Shown in pieces: positions 27,401-35,549 of a DNA stretch of 64,000 nt; position 1 is the first letter of the stretch, and each line of letters starts with the position of its first letter. The position numbers and the translations under genes are program-made. A model generated the notes under the pieces. The model was not told the origin of the DNA and did not search any database. It worked only from the letters and a program-made list of their open reading frames with translations. The DNA comes from Rubrivivax gelatinosus IL144 (GTDB lineage: Bacteria; Pseudomonadota; Gammaproteobacteria; Burkholderiales; Burkholderiaceae_C): NCBI RefSeq assembly GCF_000284255.1, contig NC_017075.1, positions 4,092,001-4,156,000 of the forward strand. The letters run 5' to 3'.

Positions 27401-30400
27401 GGCCCGAGCGCACCACGTAGTTCGTCTGGCCGTTGGCGGTTACGGCCGTGACGCCGCTGACCACCGAGCTGATGTAGGTGTTCGGGTCGTACAGCGACGT
27501 GGCGATGCCGACTTGGTCACCGGCCGTGGTGCCGACGAGGCTGTTGCTGGCCGAGACGGTGCCGGCCACGCCCCCCACGTCGCCAAAGGTCACGGCCCCC
27601 GCGCCGCTGGCCGAGCCGTTCGACCACCACGGGCTGGCGACGGCATAACGGCCACCGCCCAGCACCGTGACGCCGCCGAAGGCGAAATGCTGCGCCGAAC
27701 TGGGATCGATGAACGCCGAGTAGCCGACGGCATCGCCTGCAACGGCGCCCACCAGCGAGTTCGTCGCATCGACGGCCGCGCCCGTGCTGCCGTCCTTGAG
27801 GTGGCCGTTGCTGCCGTTGATCCAGGTCACCGCTCCCTTGGACGCGGGAGCGGAGTACTGGTCCCAGGCCGCCGCGGAGCCCCAGAACGGCGACGCGACG
27901 ACGGCACTGCCGTCGGCCAGCGCCTTGACGCCACCGTAGCCCACGCGGTCGCCGTCCATCGTCGTGACGCGGTCGGGCCAGTCGTAGTTGAAGCCCTTGC
28001 CCTCGATGTAGCGGTTGATGTAGTCGCTGGAGTCGCTCATGCCCGGCAGCTTCTGGTAGCTCGTCGGCTCCTGCACGCTGGCGGAGGGCGTCGAGCCGAC
28101 CAGGCTGTTGCTGGCCGAGATGGTGCCGGCCACGCCGGCCGTGCCGCTGCCCCAGGTGACTGCGCCACGCTCGCTGTACCACTGCGAGTTGGACAGCACG
28201 AAGTTGCCGTTGCTCAGTTCGGTCACGCCGTCGATGGGCAGACGGAAGCCGATGTAGTCGCCCGCGTGGCTGCCCACCAGGCTGTTGCTGGCCGAGAGCA
28301 CGCCGCCGCTGGCACCGCCGACCAGCTGGCCGTTGCTGCCGTTGATCCAGGTCACCGCACCGGCCTGGGCGGCGCCGGTGTTGTTCCAGTTCGGGCTGGC
28401 CACCAGCACGTTGCCGTTGGACAGCTGCTGGTAGATCGGCGTCACGTTGAGCACGAAGCCCGTGTAGACGCCGCCGTAGCCGTCAGGCGCGACCGTCAGC
28501 GACTGCGGCTGGATCACCGAATAGTTGCTGCCATACGTGGAGCTGCCGACCGTGGCGACGTACGGCCCCACGGGGCGGGTCGTGGTGGTGCTGGCCGCCT
28601 GGCCGCTGACCGTGCCGGAGGACACCGTCGGCGTCGCCCAGGCCGAGGTGGCCAGCGTGCCGAGGCGGTCACCCACCGCGGTGATCGCGGTGTGGTTGGC
28701 GTTGTTGAAGGTGTCGGCCGTGTTGCCGACCAGGCTGTTGCCGCTGCCCACCGTGCCGGTGCTGTTGCCGCTGCCCAGCCAGGTGACGGCTCCCTTGCCC
28801 GAACCCCAGAACGGGCTGATGACCAGATAGCTGCCGCCATCCAGCGCCCCGCCCAGCAGGCCGACGTGGTCGCCGGTGGTCGTCAGGTAGGTGGTGACGT
28901 CGGTCCAGCTGACGCCGCCGCGTGTCTGGTTGGTCGTGGAGACGCTGGTCACGTCCGACACGGCGCCCACCAGGCTGTTGCTGGCACTGATGGCACCGGC
29001 CAGGCCGGTGCCTCCAGCGCCCAGCGTGGCCGCACCCTTGCCGCTGTCCCAGTTCGGGCTGCGGACGACATAGTTGCCGTCCGACAGCACGCTGACCGAC
29101 GCCGTCAGCATCGCGTCCCAGCCACCGAGCGAGGTGTAATAGGTGCCGTTGGCATTGTTGTTGTAACTGCCGCTGCGCGAGTCGCCGTAGTGCACGCTGC
29201 CGACATAGTCGCCGGCATGGTCGCCGACGAGGCTGTTGGACGAGGACAGCGCCGCGCCGGTGCTGCCCGCAGCGAAGGGCTGGCCATTGCTGCCGTCCAC
29301 CCAGGTCACCGCGCCATAGGCCACGGTGCTCTGCGCATTGCCGCCCCGGTTGCCCCATTTCGGGCTGAGCACGATGTAGTTGCTGCGCAGCCCGTTGGCG
29401 CCCTGCGCGCCCACGGGCTGCACACCGCCGGAGCCGACCGCGTCGTAGGCACCCGAGCCCACGAGGCTGTTGCCGCCGCCGACCGCGCCGGTACGTCCGG
29501 ACGTGCCGCTGCCCCAGGTCACCGCGCCGGCATTGGCCGCGCCACCGTTGTCCCAGTCGGGCGAGACCACCACGTAGTTGCTGCCGGCGAGCTCGACGAC
29601 GAACTGGCCGACCTGGTCGGAAGCCGTGGACCCCACCAGGCTGTTGGACGCCGAAACGAGGCCCGCGAGGCCCGTGCCGCCGTCGCCGAAGCTGACGGCC
29701 CCCGCGCTGCCGCTCCAGGTGGTGGCGTCGACGAGGTAATTGCCGTTACGCAACTGGAGCACGCCGCCGGTGAGGGCGCCCTGCTTGCGGGTGGAACTCG
29801 TCGACGAGTTGCTGCCGGAGCTGCTGTTGTACTCGTAGCTGGTGTAGGGCAAGCCGTTGCCCAGCGAGTAGGCGCCGACGCCGTCGCCCGCAGCGCCGAT
29901 CAGGCTGTTGGACGAGCCGACGGCCGCACCGGTGCTGCCGGCCGAGAACGGTTGCCCGTTGCTGCCGTCCACCCAGGTGACCGCGCCATTGGGGCTGTTC
30001 TCCAGGTAGCGCCCGGCGGCGGCGTTGCCGTTGCCGCTCCAGAACGGGCTGACGACGACGTAGTTCTGGCCGCTGCCGCCCACCGTCTTGACGCCGCCGC
30101 TGCCGACGAAGTCGTAGGAGCTGCTGCCGACCAGGCTGTTGCCGCTGCCGATCGTGCCGACGGCGCCGCCCGATGCTGCCCAGGTCACGGCGCCGGCATA
30201 GCTCGCACTGCCATTGGTCCACAGCGGCGAGTCGATGACGTAGGCGCCGCCAGGCAGCGGCACGACGATCTGGCCCACCAGGTCGCCGGCGGCACCCGGC
30301 GGCGTCGTGCGCCGGTTCACGCCGCCGTCGGTGTACTGCTGCGGCAGCGATGCGGTACCGAAGCGGTCCAGGTCGATCGGGTTGTACAGCGGATTGTTCG

Positions 30401-32888
30401 GCGTGCGCTGCCCCAGCACATAGAGCTTCTTGCTGCTGTCGCTGACGGCCGCTTCCAGCGGCGCGAGCGTACGGTTGGGCGTGCTGCCCACGAATGCCGT
30501 GCCGGACGAGATCACGCCACCGGCTGCGCCGGTGGCCAGGTGGCCGTTGCTGGCGTCCATCCAGACCACGGCGCCGCGGCCGTTGAACCATGTCGGCACG
30601 CCGATGGCCAGGTTGCCGTCGGTGAGCTCAGTGATGGTGGTGCCCGGACGCACGACATTGCCGTTGTTGTCCAGAACGTCGGCGCCGCCGACGCGGTCAT
30701 TGGCCGTGACGGTGACAGCACCGGCGTTGTTGACCGTCAGGCCGCTGTACGTGTAGCGGGTCAGGCTGTCGACATTGGCCGTGCTGCCGACCAGGCTGTT
30801 GCCGCTGCTGACGGTCGCCGAACCGCTGCCCACCTTGTTCTGCCAGGTGATGGCGCCGGCCGAGGCGGTCGTGTTGTCCACCAGCGCATAGGACCGGCTG
30901 GCCGAAGGCGACAGGGCGGAGCCCGCCGTGTCCTGCGTGTCGTAGGAGGTGACGGTCTTGGACGCCGCCGTCGTGCCGTAGTCGGGGCTCAGCACCAGAT
31001 AGTGGCCGCTGCTCAGCACGCGGACGCCGCCGCTGCCGATCTTGTCGCCCGCGCTGGCACCGCGCAGGTTGGCCAGCAGCGCGCCGGTCTGGCTGTTGAA
31101 GAGGTAAGTGGCACCGGTGGCGGTAGTCGCGCCGGTGCTGGCGTTGGGCGCGGTGACGACGACGTTGCCGTTGCCCAGCACGCTGACGGTGCTGCCGAAC
31201 CCGTTGGTGTTGCCGGGCGTCGGGTCGCTCATCTCCAAGGTGGCGAGCGCAGCCGAAGCGTTGTCCACCAGGATGTTGCGCGGATCCAGCAGCAACCGGC
31301 CGGCACGTCCCTTGGGCGCGGCGAGGTCGGCGTTGCCGCCGAAGACGAGGTCCTGCTTGCCCGAGACTTCGGCGCTGCCGCCGTTGCCGCCCGAGCCGCC
31401 GCCGCGGGCGCTCAGCCGCCCGCCGAAGGTGGTGCGTTCGTCGGACCAGAGCACGACCTGGCCGCCGTCGCCGCTGCGTGTGGCGTCGGCACGCAGCACG
31501 GTCGTGCCGTTGACGCCCAGCTCGCGGGCATTCGCCAGGTCGGCGTCGCCGCCCTGGAAGCCGCCGCCCACACGCACGCGGCCGCCGCCGTCGCGGCCGC
31601 TGGAGTCCAGCGTCGCGGCGCGCAGCTGCACGCTGTCGGCCGTCACCGCGACGTCGCCGCCGCGGCCGGCGCGGCCCAGCGCGCTGAACGTGGCCGAGCT
31701 GTAGACGCGGTCGTCGGCGCCGAGGCGGATGTCGCCGCCGCTGCTGCCGTCGGCCTTCAGCGCCGCCGAGGCGGTCTGCACGACGCTGCCGGCGTCGACC
31801 GTGATGCGGCCGCCGCGGCCGCTGGCGGCGCTGGCGTCGAGCACGCCGCCCTGGCCCAGATAGTCGGCCTGGACGTCGATGCGGCCGCCGGCGGCGGCCA
31901 CCTGGCCGTCGACCTCGACCCTCGAGCCTTCGATCTGCACGCGGCCGGTGCCGGCATCGATGCGGCCGCCGGCCGTCACCAGACGCAGCGTGCCGCCGTC
32001 GTCGACCAGCGCGTCGGCGCCGGCGCTGCCGGCCACCGCCTGTTCGCGCAGGCGCTGCGCGGCGCCGACGCTGAGGATCACGCGGCCGCCTTCGGCCTGC
32101 ACGAGCTGGCGGTTCTCGACCAGCGCGGCCACCGTCGCCGGGTCGACCTTGACGCCCAGCAGCTCGCTGCCGGCGACGTCCAGCGTCACCGCGTCGCCGG
32201 CGGCCAGCGCCACCGTGCCCAGGCGCGCGCTGACCACGCCTTCGTTGAGCACCTCGGGCGCCAGCAGCGCGACGTAACCGCCGTTGGCGGCGTTGATCGT
32301 GCCCTGGTTGACGACGCTGCCGGTGGCCGTGCCGCGGCTGAACTTCAGTCGCCCGGCGGCGAAATCGGCGTCGGCGATGTCCAGCGTGCTGGCGACCAGG
32401 CCGCCGACGTCGACGCGCGAACCGCGGCCGAAGACGATGCCGTTCGGGTTGACCAGCAGCACCTGGCCGTTGGCGTCGAGCCGGCCGTAGATCGCCGACG
32501 GGTCGGCGCCGGTGACGCGGTTGAGCAGCACCGACTGCGCGTTGGGCTGCTGGATCTGCACCTGCGCCTGGCTGCCGACGTCGAAGCTCAGCCAGTTGAT
32601 CGCCGCGCGCTGGCTGGTCTGCGAGATGTCCAGCCGGCTGCCCTGCTGGCGCGTCGTCGCCTGGCCGCTGACCAGTTGCCCGCCCTGCGGCAGCGCACCG
32701 GCGGCCGGCGGGCCGGCCCAGGCGGCGCCGGTGCCCAGCACCAGCCCGGCGCCCAGCACGAAGCCCGCCACGCCGCTGCTGCGCTTGCCGCGCGAGCGCG
32801 TGCCTTCGGCGACCGCGACGCAGGCGCCGGTGCTGTCGTTCCAGACGAGACGATAGATGCGGTTCAGGGCGCCAGGACCGTGGTTCAT
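21447..32888 (-). CDS. Two-partner secretion exoprotein (TpsA), filamentous-haemagglutinin-like, with YDG and MBG repeats
   Basis: 3813 residues. The N-terminus is a type V extended signal peptide (NRIYRLVWN at 9-17, then a basic linker and hydrophobic core, cleavage after AWA at ~58). The TPS domain (~60-330) contains NWLSFDVGSQAQVQI, VLLNRVTG and LLVNPNGIVFG. A parallel beta-helix region with Gly-rich GGxIxVxA repeats follows to ~535 (LLLDPRNILVDN). A ~1250-residue section has 13 NSL(V/I)G motifs, each near a GAVTW(V/I)(D/N)GSNG motif. After a second beta-helix section come three YDG domains (KVYDGTTTA; ~2635-2920), eight MBG units (SKVYGAADPTL; to ~3580), a Gly/Thr/Ser linker and a terminal Ig-like domain. 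It is exported by the TpsB encoded just upstream. Adhesion or biofilm function is inferred. GGAG lies 9 bases before the ATG. Confidence 0.93.
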   Translation of the reverse strand: MNHGPGALNRIYRLVWNDSTGACVAVAEGTRSRGKRSSGVAGFVLGAGLVLGTGAAWAGPPAAGALPQGGQLVSGQATTRQQGSRLDISQTSQRAAINWLSFDVGSQAQVQIQQPNAQSVLLNRVTGADPSAIYGRLDANGQVLLVNPNGIVFGRGSRVDVGGLVASTLDIADADFAAGRLKFSRGTATGSVVNQGTINAANGGYVALLAPEVLNEGVVSARLGTVALAAGDAVTLDVAGSELLGVKVDPATVAALVENRQLVQAEGGRVILSVGAAQRLREQAVAGSAGADALVDDGGTLRLVTAGGRIDAGTGRVQIEGSRVEVDGQVAAAGGRIDVQADYLGQGGVLDASAASGRGGRITVDAGSVVQTASAALKADGSSGGDIRLGADDRVYSSATFSALGRAGRGGDVAVTADSVQLRAATLDSSGRDGGGRVRVGGGFQGGDADLANARELGVNGTTVLRADATRSGDGGQVVLWSDERTTFGGRLSARGGGSGGNGGSAEVSGKQDLVFGGNADLAAPKGRAGRLLLDPRNILVDNASAALATLEMSDPTPGNTNGFGSTVSVLGNGNVVVTAPNASTGATTATGATYLFNSQTGALLANLRGASAGDKIGSGGVRVLSSGHYLVLSPDYGTTAASKTVTSYDTQDTAGSALSPSASRSYALVDNTTASAGAITWQNKVGSGSATVSSGNSLVGSTANVDSLTRYTYSGLTVNNAGAVTVTANDRVGGADVLDNNGNVVRPGTTITELTDGNLAIGVPTWFNGRGAVVWMDASNGHLATGAAGGVISSGTAFVGSTPNRTLAPLEAAVSDSSKKLYVLGQRTPNNPLYNPIDLDRFGTASLPQQYTDGGVNRRTTPPGAAGDLVGQIVVPLPGGAYVIDSPLWTNGSASYAGAVTWAASGGAVGTIGSGNSLVGSSSYDFVGSGGVKTVGGSGQNYVVVSPFWSGNGNAAAGRYLENSPNGAVTWVDGSNGQPFSAGSTGAAVGSSNSLIGAAGDGVGAYSLGNGLPYTSYEYNSSSGSNSSTSSTRKQGALTGGVLQLRNGNYLVDATTWSGSAGAVSFGDGGTGLAGLVSASNSLVGSTASDQVGQFVVELAGSNYVVVSPDWDNGGAANAGAVTWGSGTSGRTGAVGGGNSLVGSGAYDAVGSGGVQPVGAQGANGLRSNYIVLSPKWGNRGGNAQSTVAYGAVTWVDGSNGQPFAAGSTGAALSSSNSLVGDHAGDYVGSVHYGDSRSGSYNNNANGTYYTSLGGWDAMLTASVSVLSDGNYVVRSPNWDSGKGAATLGAGGTGLAGAISASNSLVGAVSDVTSVSTTNQTRGGVSWTDVTTYLTTTGDHVGLLGGALDGGSYLVISPFWGSGKGAVTWLGSGNSTGTVGSGNSLVGNTADTFNNANHTAITAVGDRLGTLATSAWATPTVSSGTVSGQAASTTTTRPVGPYVATVGSSTYGSNYSVIQPQSLTVAPDGYGGVYTGFVLNVTPIYQQLSNGNVLVASPNWNNTGAAQAGAVTWINGSNGQLVGGASGGVLSASNSLVGSHAGDYIGFRLPIDGVTELSNGNFVLSNSQWYSERGAVTWGSGTAGVAGTISASNSLVGSTPSASVQEPTSYQKLPGMSDSSDYINRYIEGKGFNYDWPDRVTTMDGDRVGYGGVKALADGSAVVASPFWGSAAAWDQYSAPASKGAVTWINGSNGHLKDGSTGAAVDATNSLVGAVAGDAVGYSAFIDPSSAQHFAFGGVTVLGGGRYAVASPWWSNGSASGAGAVTFGDVGGVAGTVSASNSLVGTTAGDQVGIATSLYDPNTYISSVVSGVTAVTANGQTNYVVRSGHWTNTADRSGGGAGAGAVTWVDGTTGRAYGESSVGAGVSSRNSLVGNAAGDGVGANFVALTHNGSATGDLMFFSALDYCGIDGYGAVTLLSGAQGAAGEIGWRNSVLGLAQSSLGQNTSTVASGTLSSDIRVAMLPTAVTSAERVAYRPLIWATPNGTSGKNSSQLYAATLVDESASGGAIVDPIHNAGGANWDGSRFAPDGSAYTASGGSTSTGLLGFSANASTDIVITPTTITNMLNAGTGVTLQANNDIRIARDITSSAGGTGGSLTLEAGRSVYLDASITTDNGNLSLIANQGVAQGVVDSACSSCVSEIVQRAGTTLDAGTGQVAITLKKSTDKTSNAAGDIVLANVRGADITVTNAGLNASSQGRGVRFQSGAVVGNAGTQSLIFRVGGHTAQGGGLLLAGDTQLVGASGASLQVAAADPTLTASLGASNNGFGILSTEIGAVIHQSNGFTNLMFGRTDQSGATTIGALDFTQASMRRGAATLDADVSLLGGSGGVTLAGTLASGEAAGRRLALQANGGTLALGNNTVTASTGVLELASGTGGSITQGASGTVSASQLLFSGTGSATLTGSGNAVGTVAGQIGTATLKNAVSSLTVGSVDGVDGLAFTSGGTLQAAGASSDVVLDQTLSTGSGTLVVAAGRNFVNNLATDTGLSVGSGRYLVYSSSPSGSTEGMTGYAKHYAESYSGSAPGYAASGNWFLYSTAPTLTVSVGAGSSITYGDAGAAPGVNITGFIDGDTQGSATTGSLNFTSSGYAPSSAGFMPAGTYTVNLIGQGTFASSLGYQITVNTGSSSFVVNPKAINVAGLTAGSKVYDGTTTAQVNGAASISGGGSVDNDGKALNGDDVFISGTAAGAFADRHAGTGKSVTLSGLTLGGADAGNYTISTNSVTADITAKTLTVSGLGVASSKVYDGSLSATVVGSGSLLSAQAPGSGSSSDGKPYSGDTIALTGTATGSYNAASVAGANTVSFGGLTLSGAQAGDYVLSLGSQAATITPKALNVTGLTAQNKVYDATTTATFGGTAALSGVVGSDAVSLTGTLAASFGTADAGTNKSITTSGLTLTGVAAGNYSLTALTAQADITPRTLNVSALDRSKTYGGADPTLGFSVGGLGLVGGDSAADVFSGLLNTVTGASATAGTHAITQGTLAVADGNYQLGTFSAGTLTVAKAQLDVTAADRSKVYGAADPTLAYTVDAGDLKYSDTAAVVSGVSLATVTGATATAGTHAIAASGGTAANYDIVLHDGTLTVAKAQLAVSANDASKVYGAADPALGYTVDTSGLKYSDTAAVVSGVSLTTATGAAATAGTHAIAAGGGSASNYELQYVGGTLTVSKAQLDVTAADRSKVYGAAEPTLGFAVDASDLKYADTAAVVSGVSLSTATGAAATAGTHVIAASGGAAANYDIVLHDGTLTVAKAQLDVTAADRSKVYGAADPTLAYTVDAGDLKYSDTAAVVSGVSLATATGAAATAGTHAIAASGGTAANYDIVLHDGTLTVTKAQLAVSANDASKVYGAADPTLGYTVDTNGLKYSDTAAVVSGVSLSTATGAAATAGTHAIAAGGGSAANYELQYVGGTLTVSKAQLDVTAADRSKVYGAADPTLGFAVDASDLKYADTAAVVSGVSLTTATGAAATAGTHVIAASGGSAANYELVLHDGTLTVAKAQLTVNADDKSKIAGERDPALSYHVDTRQLFYADTEAVVSGVQLNAPGGSGLAPGQYAIVASGGTADNYALQYVDGTLTVKPSSNVNSEKLANQITPETGAGAAPVVTVPPAGGAPAPAIGQPGSMVVVGGGVSGGSDAGAMAGTTGGQTGGTSGATSGGTTGGATGGATGGTTGAAADGATGATGSPSSSGSTGSTGSTGSTGTSDSSTGATGGTPAAGSPSSLVVVEPQSQVTLSAAGGFRFDTSTSFDKPADTRLSYSARLADGSPLPAWMSLDTATGVLSGVPPAGAPATLNVVVTAQTEAGASASTVVRVDAGR
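21755..22020 (-). repeat. Low-complexity Gly/Thr/Ser/Ala linker in TpsA
   Basis: Encodes GG(T/A)TGG-type and GSTGST-type short repeats (for example four copies of GST) between the MBG region and the final Ig-like domain. At the DNA level the trinucleotide-based repeats (CCAGTTGCTCCA twice near 21896-21920) are prone to length change. Confidence 0.7.
22401..23876 (-). repeat. Higher-order MBG repeat: a 738-bp three-unit block present twice in tandem
   Basis: Single MBG units are 246 bp; their first codons fall at 23876, 23630, 23384, 23138, 22892, 22646 and 22400. Units come in three types (A: LAYTVDAGDLKY; B: LGYTVDT-GLKY; C: LGFAVDASDLKY) in the order A-B-C-A-B-C. Block 23139-23876 therefore repeats as 22401-23138. 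Confidence 0.88.
27255..30800 (-). repeat. Thirteen NSL(V/I)G repeats in TpsA
   Basis: The coded motif (S/A)xNSL(V/I)G recurs 13 times at spacings of about 55-160 residues. It often follows GAVTW and precedes (S/T)xxDxVG, with tracts of VLSPxWxNGG between. At the DNA level most copies show CAGGCTGTT on the plus strand. I do not recognise a named domain. Confidence 0.75.
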
Positions 32889-32949
32889 GGAGGTACTCCG
32901 GAAATGAGGCGGGGCGGCGGGCGCGGAGCCCGCACGCGGGTCGACAGGC

Positions 32950-34635
32950 TCAGAAGGCCTTGACGAGCGAGACGAAGAGGCGCGGGTCGCGCTGGGTGCC
33001 GTCGCTGTCGTCGCCGGTGGCGGTGCGCACCGGGTTGCGGCCGGCGCGCCAGGACAGCGCGGCGCGGGCCAGCAGCTGGCCGGGGCCGCTCCAGGTCGCG
33101 CCCAGGCCGTGGCCGGCCAGCGTGTAGCGGTTGGGGTCCAGCGTCGCGCTGTTGCGCTCGTGGTCGCGGCGCAGCCAGGCGTGGTCGTGGAACAGCGACA
33201 GCGTCAGCTCGGGCGTGAGCTGGTGGCGCCACTCGATGCTGGCCAGCGTGCCGTCGTCGCCGCTGGGCTCCGAGCTGGAGTACGCGCGCACGGCCGACGG
33301 GCCGGTGACGTTGAACTTCTGCGACGAGTCGAGGTTGCGGTTGGCGCGCTGGCCCGACCACGACAGCTGCAGCGTGTCGGCCGCGCTCAGGCGCTGCAGC
33401 CGCGTCAGCGACCAGCCGAGGCTGCGGAAGCTGCCCTCGCGGTCGGGGCCGCCGGCGCCCTGGTCGGCGGCGAGGTCGGCGGCGTTGCCGCCCAGGTCCA
33501 GCCGGCCGAAGGCCAGCGACAGCGAGAACTGCGTGACGCCGCCGCCCAGCCAGGCATCGGCGGCGTCGCCGCCCAGCGCCAGCGTGCGCGTGGCCACCGT
33601 CTTGTCGTTGATCTGGAGGCCGGCGATGGCGTTGTCGAAGGCCTTGTGGTCGTAGGCCAGGCTCAGGCTCAGCGATGCGCCGGCACGGCGCAGCAGCGCA
33701 TAGCTGGCAGTCGCCGCCCAGGAGGTGGCGCCGCCGCTGTAGCGCGTGGAGTTCAGGTCGTAGCCGTAGGCCAGGCGCGACAGCGTCGCGCTGGCGCGCC
33801 AGCCGTCGTAGCCGACGGGCAGGCTGTAGCCGGCGCTGCCATAGTCCGAGCCGGCGCTGTGGCTGCCGAAGAACTGGAGCTGGTCGCCGAAACGCAGCGG
33901 GCTGTTGACCTCGAAGGAGCCGGTGCTGCGCCACTCGCCGCTGGCGCGGGTGCCGGCGTTGTCCAGCTGCAGATGGCCGCCGAACATCGGCTCGTCGAGC
34001 ACCGCGACGACGAGGCGCGTCTCGCCGGGCTGCTCGCCGGGCTCGAGCACCGAACTCGCCTGCACGCCGGGCAGCGAATCGAGCAGGCCCACGGCACGCT
34101 GCACGTCGTCGGCACGCACCGGCGCGCCGACCTTCTGGCGCGCGGTCATCGTCTCGACGACACGGCGCTCGCCGACGTTGCGCCCCGGCGGCGCCTGCTC
34201 GACACGCACGCCGGAGAGCCGGCCTTCGAGCACCTCGATGGTGACGATGCCCTCGCTCAGCGTCTGCTCCGGCAGGAAGGCGCGCACCAGATAGCCGGCT
34301 TCCTCATAGGCGCGGGCGACGGTGTCGGCGGCGCGGCGCAGGTCGGCCAGGCTCGCCGGCTGGCCGACGAACGGCGCCAGGCGCACCTGCAGCTCGGCTT
34401 CGGACAGCAGCGTCACGCCGCGCAGCCGGAAGCCGACGACCTGCACGCGCGCGCCGGGCGCCGCGTCGGGCGACGCGGCCGGGGCGGTGGTGGTCGGCGG
34501 CGGGGGCGGTGGCACCGGAACGCCTCGTTCGGTGTCGCGCAACAGCTTGCCTGCGTCGGGGGGGGTCTGCGCGTGAAGCGGGCCGCAGACCAGCAGCGTG
34601 GCGGCGGCCACGGCACCCAGGGACTTCTTGTGCAT
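32950..34635 (-). CDS. TpsB outer-membrane transporter (ShlB/FhaC/HecB family)
   Basis: 561 residues. Signal peptide ending at LHAQ (residue ~22), a Pro-rich segment, two POTRA domains (~60-215: VVGFRLRGVTLLSEAELQVRL; VTIEVLEGRLSGV) and a 16-strand beta-barrel (~220-561) ending in the aromatic C-terminal residue Phe as barrel proteins do. The L6 signature VRAY is at 449-452 (VRGY-type). FhaC-like proteins recognise the TPS domain and pass the exoprotein through the outer membrane without ATP. GGGAG lies 8 bases before the ATG. The gene is first in the operon; tpsA follows after 61 bases, which fixes its substrate with good confidence. Confidence 0.95.
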   Translation of the reverse strand: MHKKSLGAVAAATLLVCGPLHAQTPPDAGKLLRDTERGVPVPPPPPPTTTAPAASPDAAPGARVQVVGFRLRGVTLLSEAELQVRLAPFVGQPASLADLRRAADTVARAYEEAGYLVRAFLPEQTLSEGIVTIEVLEGRLSGVRVEQAPPGRNVGERRVVETMTARQKVGAPVRADDVQRAVGLLDSLPGVQASSVLEPGEQPGETRLVVAVLDEPMFGGHLQLDNAGTRASGEWRSTGSFEVNSPLRFGDQLQFFGSHSAGSDYGSAGYSLPVGYDGWRASATLSRLAYGYDLNSTRYSGGATSWAATASYALLRRAGASLSLSLAYDHKAFDNAIAGLQINDKTVATRTLALGGDAADAWLGGGVTQFSLSLAFGRLDLGGNAADLAADQGAGGPDREGSFRSLGWSLTRLQRLSAADTLQLSWSGQRANRNLDSSQKFNVTGPSAVRAYSSSEPSGDDGTLASIEWRHQLTPELTLSLFHDHAWLRRDHERNSATLDPNRYTLAGHGLGATWSGPGQLLARAALSWRAGRNPVRTATGDDSDGTQRDPRLFVSLVKAF

Positions 34636-34832
34636 TGATTCGGCTCCCTGAACCAGAAGAACCGGGATCGCCAGCGACGGATGCTGTCAAGCCCGGAAGT
34701 CAGGAAAGCTTAGGTCCAAGGCCCGAGGCACGCCACGAGAATTGACACCAGAAAACGCAGCTTTAGCAGAAATACCTAGTTCATCCGACGGAAGCGCCGG
34801 GCCGAAACGGCCGCGCCCCCCCAAGGTGCACG

Positions 34833-35549
34833 ATGGCCTACAGTCACGGCCGCATCGCCATGAACCGACTCCAGACCGAACTCCGCCGCCTCTATCTGTG
34901 CCCGTCCGACGGCGACGGCACCTGGACCGACGCCACGGGCCGGGTGCGCGCGGCGGTGGTCGAACTCGTCGCGCCGGTCGACGCCACGCTGCTGGGCGCG
35001 GTCTGGGCCGGCGTGCAGAACGAACTGGCGCTGCCGGCGCCGGCGATCGTGCTGTCCGGTCGCGACGGGCTGCAGCTCTGGTTCTCGCTGCAGCAGCCGG
35101 TGGAGGCCGCTTCGGCGCGCGCGCTGGCCGAAGGGCTGTGCCGGCGCTGGCTGGACGAACTGCCGCCCGCCCGGCGGCGCTGCTGGCCGGCGCCCGAGGC
35201 CGCGCCGCCGGCCCTGCCCGGCAGCGAACTCGGCGCCGAGCGCTGGGCGGCGCTGGTCTCGCCCGACCTGGCGCCGCTGTTCACCGAAACGCCGTGGCTG
35301 GAACTGCCGCCCGGCGACGACGCCCAGGCGTCGCTGCTGGCGCCGCTGCGGCCGATCACGCCCGACGAACTGGCCGCGACGCTGCCTCAGCTGGCGCCGC
35401 CGGACACGGCCGCGGCAGCGGCTGCGCCGGAGCCGCGCACGGCGCCCGAACGCGAAGCCGAACGTTTCCTGCTCGCGGTGATGCGCGACGCCGCGGCGCC
35501 GCTGGCACAGCGCATCGAGGCCGCCAAGGCGCTGCTGCGCCGCAGCTGA
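34833..35549 (+). CDS. Conserved-looking protein of unknown function (weak primase-like motif)
   Basis: 238 residues from the ATG at 34833, chosen because AAGGTG precedes it; the ATG at 34860 is the alternative. Residues ~70-95 read IVLSGRDGLQLWFSLQQPV, which resembles the SGxGxxxW-F segment of archaeo-eukaryotic-type primases and RepB-like primases, but the acidic catalytic DxD pair expected there is not obvious. The C-terminal third is Ala/Pro-rich and ends in a predicted helix (ERFLLAVMRDAAAPLAQRIEAAKALLR). It is divergent from the tps operon; a TTGACA box lies at 34742-34747 without a convincing -10. Function unknown; the primase resemblance is only a hint. Confidence 0.6.
   Translation: MAYSHGRIAMNRLQTELRRLYLCPSDGDGTWTDATGRVRAAVVELVAPVDATLLGAVWAGVQNELALPAPAIVLSGRDGLQLWFSLQQPVEAASARALAEGLCRRWLDELPPARRRCWPAPEAAPPALPGSELGAERWAALVSPDLAPLFTETPWLELPPGDDAQASLLAPLRPITPDELAATLPQLAPPDTAAAAAAPEPRTAPEREAERFLLAVMRDAAAPLAQRIEAAKALLRRS

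Noticed and set aside
26049..32963. A 2304-codon open frame on the plus strand opposite tpsA
   Set aside because: It is low-complexity Arg/Ala/Gly/His sequence with no domain pattern, produced by the high GC and repeats of the tpsA antisense frame.
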